NCBI GenBank assembly: GCA_020355945.1
Contig: CP070627.1
Coordinates: 1,350,688-1,358,618, forward strand
DNA length: 7,931 nt
Source of the DNA: Candidatus Aminicenantota bacterium
Lineage (GTDB): Bacteria > Acidobacteriota > Aminicenantia > UBA2199
Reading direction: 5' to 3'
Shown: one piece after another, positions 1-6,700 of the stretch
Layout of the letters: each line of letters begins with the position of its first letter
How positions within the stretch are numbered: position 1 is the first letter of the stretch
Translations under genes and position numbers: made by a program
The notes under the pieces: generated by a model
What the model saw: the letters and a program-made list of their open reading frames with translations, nothing else
The model's database searches: none
Told to the model about the DNA's origin: nothing

Positions 1-420
1 AGCGCCCCCCCTGGTCGCCGAAGGCAAAAAATATACCGTACCGGTGACCTGGCGCGGTGGCTTCCCACAGGTGAAATCGAGTTTTTGGGACGGATAGACC
101 ACCAGGTCAAAATCAGGGGATTCCGCATCGAGTTGGAAGAAATTGAAGAACAATTGGTGAAACAAGCGGGTATTAAAGAGGCAGTGGTTATTGTCAAAGA
201 AAGCCAAAAGGGAGATAAATGCCTGGTAGCTTACATCGTACCGGAGCCTGCTGACAAAGAAAATGAGAAGGGCCCGGATGTGGAATTAATCACACAGCAC
301 CTGTCTCAACAATTACCTCACTACATGATCCCCTCTTATTTCGTGCCGTTGGAAAACATTCCCTTAACACCCAATGGAAAAGTGGACCGAGCAGCCCTGC
401 CGGAACCCGGAGGACTCCGC
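1..420 (+). other. Domain: C-terminal part of the adenylation domain
   Basis: This is the C-terminal lid of an AMP-forming adenylation domain. The A7 aspartate of YRTGDL (46-48) and the A10 lysine (379-381) are both intact. These residues bind ribose and contact the acyl phosphate, so the domain looks active. The segment between A8 and A10 contains the usual VAYIVP strand and the HYMIPSYFVPLENIPLTPNG stretch. The domain boundary at its 3' end is approximate. Confidence 0.93.
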
Positions 421-774
421 CTGCAAACAGGAGTGACTTATGTGGAGCCCGGCAATGAAATGGAAGAAATAATTGCCAGCATCTGGCAAAAAGAGCTTGG
501 ACTGGAAAAAATAGGTGTAAACGATAATTTCTTCGATCTGGGGGGTAATTCTATGAATGTTGTCAGGTTTATTAACCGGTTGAATGAAATGTTTAAAAAA
601 AGTTTACCGGTGGTTTCTATGTTTAAATATCGAACCATCAGGACGTTTTCCCATTACCTGGATGAAAAAGCAAAAGGGAATTTATCCATTGATGATCGAT
701 CTAATGCATTAAAAAGAGGTGAAAGAGACAGGAAGAAAATGTTTGAAATGCGAAAAAGGAGTACTAACCAATGA
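1..774 (+). CDS. NRPS, C-terminal part: adenylation (A) domain end, carrier (T) domain, basic tail (5' partial)
   Basis: This is the last 257 codons of a non-ribosomal peptide synthetase, a cytoplasmic multidomain enzyme that activates an amino acid as an adenylate and loads it on its own carrier domain. Frame 1 is open from the first base, so the gene begins upstream; a TTG at 85 lies inside core motif A7/A8 and is not a start. Visible A-domain motifs are A7 (YRTGDL, 34-51), A8 (GRIDHQVKIRGFRIELEE, 88-141) and A10 (NGKVD, 373-387) with the catalytic lysine at 379-381. The carrier follows with FFDLGGNS, serine at 550-552. A 37-residue, strongly basic tail ends at TGA 772-774. There is no thioesterase or epimerase after the carrier, so this is not a terminal protein and the chain passes to the next gene. 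The pocket residues that set substrate choice lie outside the window, so the amino acid cannot be predicted. Confidence 0.95.
   Translation, partial: SAPPGRRRQKIYRTGDLARWLPTGEIEFLGRIDHQVKIRGFRIELEEIEEQLVKQAGIKEAVVIVKESQKGDKCLVAYIVPEPADKENEKGPDVELITQHLSQQLPHYMIPSYFVPLENIPLTPNGKVDRAALPEPGGLRLQTGVTYVEPGNEMEEIIASIWQKELGLEKIGVNDNFFDLGGNSMNVVRFINRLNEMFKKSLPVVSMFKYRTIRTFSHYLDEKAKGNLSIDDRSNALKRGERDRKKMFEMRKRSTNQ
454..660 (+). other. Domain: peptidyl carrier (T/PCP), GGNS type
   Basis: This is a four-helix carrier domain of about 69 residues. It begins with EMEEIIASIWQKELG, has the NDNFFDLGGNS signature and ends near RTFSHYL. The serine at 550-552 is the expected 4'-phosphopantetheine attachment site. 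The residue before it is Asn, where His or Asp is most frequent; GGNS is an accepted variant. The domain should hold the aminoacyl or peptidyl thioester handed to the KS encoded by the next gene. Confidence 0.93.
661..771 (+). other. Basic C-terminal tail, possible docking segment
   Basis: After the carrier the protein runs on for 37 residues with 12 Lys/Arg and 7 Asp/Glu, including KRGERDRKK and MRKRS. It looks like a charged, probably helical tail with no domain of its own. In NRPS/PKS lines such tails often mediate recognition between consecutive proteins. That role here is inferred from its position only. Confidence 0.5.
756..761 (+). promoter_or_regulatory. Ribosome binding site of the PKS-NRPS gene
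   Basis: AAGGAG (within AAAAAGGAG, 753-761) lies 9 bases before the ATG at 771, a good match to the Shine-Dalgarno consensus. It sits inside the last codons of the upstream NRPS gene. With the ATGA start/stop overlap at 771-774, it supports 771 as the start and suggests translational coupling of the two genes. Confidence 0.85.
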
Positions 775-3700
775 CTACAGAGAATACGTTAACCGGACTG
801 GAAGTCGCAGTTATTGGTATGGCCGGGAGGTTTCCCGGGGCAAATAACCTGGAAGAATTCTGGGAAAATTTGAAAAATGGGGTCGAATCGCTGGCTTTCC
901 TTTCCGATGAAGAGTTAAAAAAAGAAGGTATCAATAAGCTGTTAAAGAATCCCAAATACATTAAAGCCAGGGGAGTTCTTGAAGATACTGAATTTTTTGA
1001 TGCCGCTTTTTTCGGGTATACTCCATTAGAAGCCGAACTCCTGGACCCCCAAATGCGTATTTTTCACGAATGTGCTTTTGCGGCGTTAGAAGATGCCGGA
1101 TATGAACCCTCCAATCAAAAAAGCTTAATCGGGCTCTACGCAGGGGCGTTGGGTAATTTTTTCTGGGAAGGCCGGGTCCAGGTGTCCGGGAAATACAATG
1201 TCTTAGGCTGGTTCCCATCAAAGCAGCTCAATGACAAAGATTACATGACCACGCGGGTAGCCAATAAGTTAAATTTAAAAGGGCCTGCCCTTACGATAGA
1301 TACGGCTTGTTCCACTTCTCTGGTGGCTGTTCATATGGCTTTTCAAGGGTTGTTGAGCGGCGATTGTGATATGGCGTTGGCCGGGGGCGTTACCGTTTCG
1401 GAGTTGAACCGTAAAGGTTATCAATATGAAGAAGGGATGCTTCATTCACCGGATGGTCACTGCCGTGCCTTTGATGCCAAAGCCAAAGGAACCAATTTTG
1501 GCAGCGGTGTCGGGGTGGTAGTACTGAAACGCCTTTCAGAGGCCATGGCAGATAACGATCATATTTATGCTGTGATTAAAGGCTCGTCCATTAATAATGA
1601 CGGTACCCGCAAAGCAGCTTATACCGCCCCCAGTATAGAAGGACAGGCAGAAGTCATTCGCACCGCCCTGGAAATGGCGGAAGTAGACCCGGATACTATT
1701 ACCTATGTAGAAACTCACGGCACAGGCACAGCCTTAGGCGACCCGGTGGAAATCGAAGGCCTTAAAGCAGCATTTCACTCGGGAAAAAGGCATTTCTGTC
1801 GAATCGGGTCGGTAAAAACCAATGTCGGCCACCTGGAAACCGCTTCCGGGGCAGCCGGTTTTATAAAAACAGTACTTGCCCTATACCATCGACTCATTCC
1901 ACCCAGCCTTCATTTTGAAACCCCGAACCCGAAAATTGATTTTGAAAACAGTCCCTTTATCGTCAATACAACACCAATCCCCTGGAAGCGCAGCGGGAAT
2001 CCTTTACGAGCAGGGGTCAGTTCCTTTGGCATCGGCGGCACCAATGCCCATGTTATCCTTGAGGAAGCCCCTGAGGGGACAGGGGGGCTTGCCCCCCTGT
2101 CTACTCGACAATACCAGCTCATTCTATTATCCGCCAGGACCCAAACCGCCCTGGATGGCATGACTCAAAACCTGGCAGAGCACTTCAAAAAAAATCCCGG
2201 TATAAATTTTGCAGACGCGGCATATACACTGCAGGTGGGCAGAAAAATATTTAAACACCGGCGCATGGTGGTAGGTTCGGTTGTGGATGAGGCTGCGGAT
2301 TTATTATCCCAACCGGGTTCCGGCAAAGTGAAAACCTTTTGCTCGGAAGAAGATAATCGACCTGTTGTATTTATGTTCACGGGCCTGGGTTCCCAATATG
2401 TGAATATGGGCCGGGACCTGTATGAAAAAGAACCGGTATTTCGCAACGAAATGGACCGCTGTTTCGAAATTCTAAAACCATTAATAGATGAAGATATCAA
2501 AGAAATCCTTTACCGGTCCGACTGGTCCGATCAGTCTGACTGGTCCGACAGGTCTGACCGGTCCGACAGTCTTATCAATCAAACCGAAATCGCCCAGGTA
2601 GTGGTATTTATCTTTGAATATGCGTTAGCAAAATTATTAATCCAATGGGGAGTCAGGCCTCATGCCATGATCGGGTACAGTTTCGGTGAATATGCAGCGG
2701 CTTGCCTGGCCGGGGTATTTTCCCTCGAGGATGCATTGGACCTGGTGGTAACCAGGGGGCAATTGATCCGGGAGACGCCTGACGGTGGAATGGTAAGCGT
2801 CCCTCTGCCAAAACACCGATTAGCACCGCTGCTGGATGAATGGTCCCTAAAGGATGAATGTTCTATTGCCATTGATAATGGTCCATCTTGTGTGGTATCC
2901 GGTCCCCCTGGTCCCATCGCAGCCCTGGAAAAACGACTGAAAGAAAAGAAATATTTGTCCATGCGGGTAGATGTTCCCCGGGCCATCCATTCTGCAATGA
3001 TGGAGCCAATCGCAGGAAAGTTCAATGAAAAGCTCAGCCGGATGACATTAAAAAAACCCGGCATTCCATACATATCAAATGTAACAGGAACCTGGATCAC
3101 CGGTGAAGAAACCCAGGACCCGGGATATTGGGGGACGCATTTAACCCGAACCGTGCAGTTTGCTGATGGAATGAAAGAATTGTTAAAAGAGTCCGGTTCG
3201 ATATTTATAGAGATCGGTCCGGGCCGCGATATCAGCACCCTGGCCCAGCGTCATATCGAAAGTGCCGGCGAAAACCGGCACCAGGTGATCAACCTGGTCA
3301 GACATCCCCAACAAGACATTTCCGATGTTTATTTTTTATTGAATCGACTGGGGCGATTATGGCTTTACGGTCAGCCAATCGATTGGGTCGGGTTTTATTT
3401 CGAAGAAAAGAGGCGGCGTATATCATTGCCCACTTATCCCTTTGAAGGGCAAAAATACTGGATCCACCAGGACCTTTTAACCGACGGTATGGTGGTGTCC
3501 CCCCATGAAACGCAAGTGGAGCGAAAGCCGGATATGGCAGATTGGTTTTATATGCTTTCGTGGAAGCGCTGCAAACCCTTTTCCTATAAAGCGCCGGAAA
3601 TACCGGACCGTTTCCGTTGGTTGGTTCTTACAAACCACATCAGTTTAAGTAAACAATTGCTGGAACAATTAGAAAGAAAGAACCAGGATGTTTTTGCCGT

Positions 3701-6700
3701 GAGTGTGGGGAACCGCTTTGAAAAAGTCAACCATCGACTTTATACAATTAATCCCCAAGAAGATGATCAATATGGACTCCTGGTCCAGGATCTCCGTACC
3801 CATGGCGGTTTGCCCGATAGGATCATCCATTTGTGGAATATTACCCCGGACATTAATCAAGAATTGGTTTTTTCTTCCCTTGAACAGGCATTGGACCGGG
3901 GATTTTACAGCCTGGTCCATTTAGCCAGGGCCATCGGGGACCAGCAGGTGAAGAACGATATCCAAATTTTTGTGGTTTCCAATGGTGTGCACCAGGTGGG
4001 CGGTAAAGACGAAGTATGCCCGGAAAAGGCTTCACTGCTGGGCCCGGTTAGAGTGATCCCGGCAGAATTTACCCACTTAAGCTGCCGCAGTATCGATGTT
4101 ATCCTGCCCGACCCGGGCACCCGGGAAGAAGAGAACCTGGTGAACCAATTGCTGAAAGAGTTTATTACAGGGACTTCCCATCAGATCATTGCTTATCGCG
4201 ATCACCATCGCTGGGTGCAGGTCTTTGAACCTGTCCGGTTGGATTCATCCAATGACAGGGCTTCACGGTTAAAGCCCGGGGGTGTCTATTTAATTACCGG
4301 CGGTCTCGGGGGAATTGGCTATACCCTGGCCCAATACCTGGCAAAACAGGTAAAAGCCAAACTGGTACTTACCGGTCGTACACCTGTGCCCCCCAGGGAG
4401 GACTGGGAACAAAGACTGAAAACCAATAATAACGATGAGCAAGTAAGCCATATACGAAAAATCATGGACCTGGAGAAATCAGGATCAGAGGTGCTGGTCT
4501 TTAGTGCCGAAGTTGAAAATCTCGAACAAATGCAAACAGTTATTACCCGGACAAAAGAGTACTTTGGCAGGATCAACGGTGTTATACATTCCGCAGGTGT
4601 TGCTGATGGGGCCATGATCCAGTTTAGAACGCGGGAGAGCTCCGAAAAAGTGTTTTCAGCAAAAATCAAGGGTACACTGGTACTGGACCGCTTATTAAAA
4701 GACACGCCGTTGGATTTTTTTGTTTTTTGCTCTTCCATTGCTGCGCTCCTGTCGCAAATCGGTCAGGTGGGTTATTGTGCGGCCAATAATTTCCTCGATG
4801 CTTATGCCCATCGCAAGTTTTTCCGGGAGGGTACGTTTACTGTTTCCGTCAACTGGGATCGGTGGCAAAATATCGGGGTGGCTGCTATTATTGAAAAACA
4901 ACATAAACAATTAACCGGTGAAGAGTTAACCGGTGGAATTACCCCCGAAGAAGGTGCGGCTGCACTGGGGCGGATACTGGCAGAACCGCTTCCCCAGGTC
5001 ATTGTATCGCCAAAAGAACTGGAGATGTTGATCCAACAGCTTAATCGCTTCAATACCTCATCGCTGCTAAAATCGCTGGCCGGGATTTCCAGCGCTAACC
5101 GCCTCTATGAACGGCCTCAACTGGATACTGAATATGCGGCTCCCCTGGATGAAACCCAACAAACCCTTGCCAAAATCTGGGAAAACCTGTTCGGGTTTCA
5201 ACCCATCGGAATCCATGATGATTTTTTTGAGATGGGTGGAGATTCCCTCAGGGCTATGGTGGTGCTGTCCAAAATTCATAAAGAAATCGATGTTGAAATC
5301 CCCATCAGTGAATTTTTTTCCCGGCCCACCATTGAAAAACTCTCAGAATATATCGGCGGGTCCGAGAAAAGCACTTATTCTGCAATCCTACCGGTAGAGG
5401 AAAAAGAATACTATCCATTATCTTCCGCACAGAAGCGTTTGTTTATCCTCCAGCAAGTGGCCCCGGATAGTACTGTCTACAATGAGTATTTGCCGGAGGT
5501 ATTTGAGAGGGACTTGCAAAAAGACAAACTGGAAGAAATTTTCAGGAAATTAATCGAACGACATGAAAGTTTGAGAACATCATTTGAATTGGTGAAAGGA
5601 GAACCGGTCCAGCGAATCCACTATGACGTCCATTTTGAAATCCAATATCGTGATTTGTGCAGCAGCCACAATGAGGACCAGGCCCCGGGATCGATTGTCG
5701 GGAATTTTGTCAAACCCTTTGATTTGAGCAAAGTACCGTTACTCAGGGTCGGCTTAATCAAAGTCCGGGAGAATAGAAATATCCTGTTAGTAGATGTGCA
5801 CCATATTATATGCGATGGGATATCCATCGATTTAATCATCCGGGAGTTTAGTGCCCTGGTTGATGATAAAAAATTGCCTGAGTTACCCATCCGCTATAAG
5901 GATTATGTCCAATGGCAGAACAGTGAATCAATAAAACAGAGAATAATGAACCAGGAAGAGTATTGGTTGAAACGTTTCCAGGGTGAAGTGCCGGTTTTGA
6001 ATCTATCCATCGATTACCCGAGACCCGGGGAACAGGATTTTACAGGAAAAACTCGGGGATTTAATATCGGCAAAGAACAAACACAACTTTTGCAAGCGTT
6101 AGCTGTCCAGGAAGAGGCCACACTCTTTATGAAAATTCTTACTATTTTCTATATATTTCTTTTTAAAATATGCAGCCAGGAAGATATCGTGGTAGGTATC
6201 CCGACAGCAGGCCGTCGGCACTCAGACCTGGAGAATATAATCGGGATGTTTGTCAACAGCCTTCCCTTGAGAAACTTTCCCCGAGCAGACATGACATTTA
6301 AAGAACTTTTAAAGGAAGTAAAGGAACAAACACTAAAGGATTTCGAACACCAGGAGTATCCCTTTGAAGAACTGATCGACAAATTAAATGTAGACCGGGA
6401 TATCAGCCGGAACCCGGTATTTGAGGTCATGTTTATTTTGTACAGTATGAAAACCGGCGAAACAGACGAACAATCATTTAATTATGAAAAAAATGTATCA
6501 CGGTTTGATTTGACTTTACAGGCTTCAGAGGCAGGGGAAAACCTGTTTTTTAGATTTGAATACTGCAGCAAATTGTTTAAAGAAGAAACAATAGAAAAAT
6601 TTGTCGGTTATTTCAGGGAAATCATTTCAGTCATAACCCATCACCCCTGGTGCAAGTTGTGGGAAATAGAAATCATGGCGGCTGAAGAAAAGAACCGCGT

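Noticed and set aside
85..774. TTG at 85 as the start of the first gene
   Set aside because: The same frame is open back to base 1 and encodes the A7 motif YRTGDL directly before it, so the gene is simply cut by the window edge.
2078..2101. GC-rich hairpin as a rho-independent terminator (also 6851-6874)
   Set aside because: It lies in the middle of a continuous coding frame and no T-run follows either copy.
1876..2163. Other + strand open frames (1876-2163, 3703-3924, 4720-4914, 5107-5397)
   Set aside because: Each overlaps well-conserved KS, KR or carrier sequence in the main frame and shows no domain, ribosome binding site or family resemblance.
2517..2570. CRISPR-like array
   Set aside because: The units are 9 bases, contiguous, without spacers, and codon-phased within an AT domain.
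2660..3238. A 192-codon open frame on the minus strand, the longest on that strand
   Set aside because: It lies wholly inside the AT domain, whose + frame carries the catalytic Ser, Arg and His. The minus translation has no recognisable motif. It is an antisense shadow.
3245..3543. A possible dehydratase domain between AT and KR
   Set aside because: The stretch is only about 100 residues and is the normal post-AT linker ending in LPTYPFEGQKYW. No DH HxxxGxxxxP motif is present.
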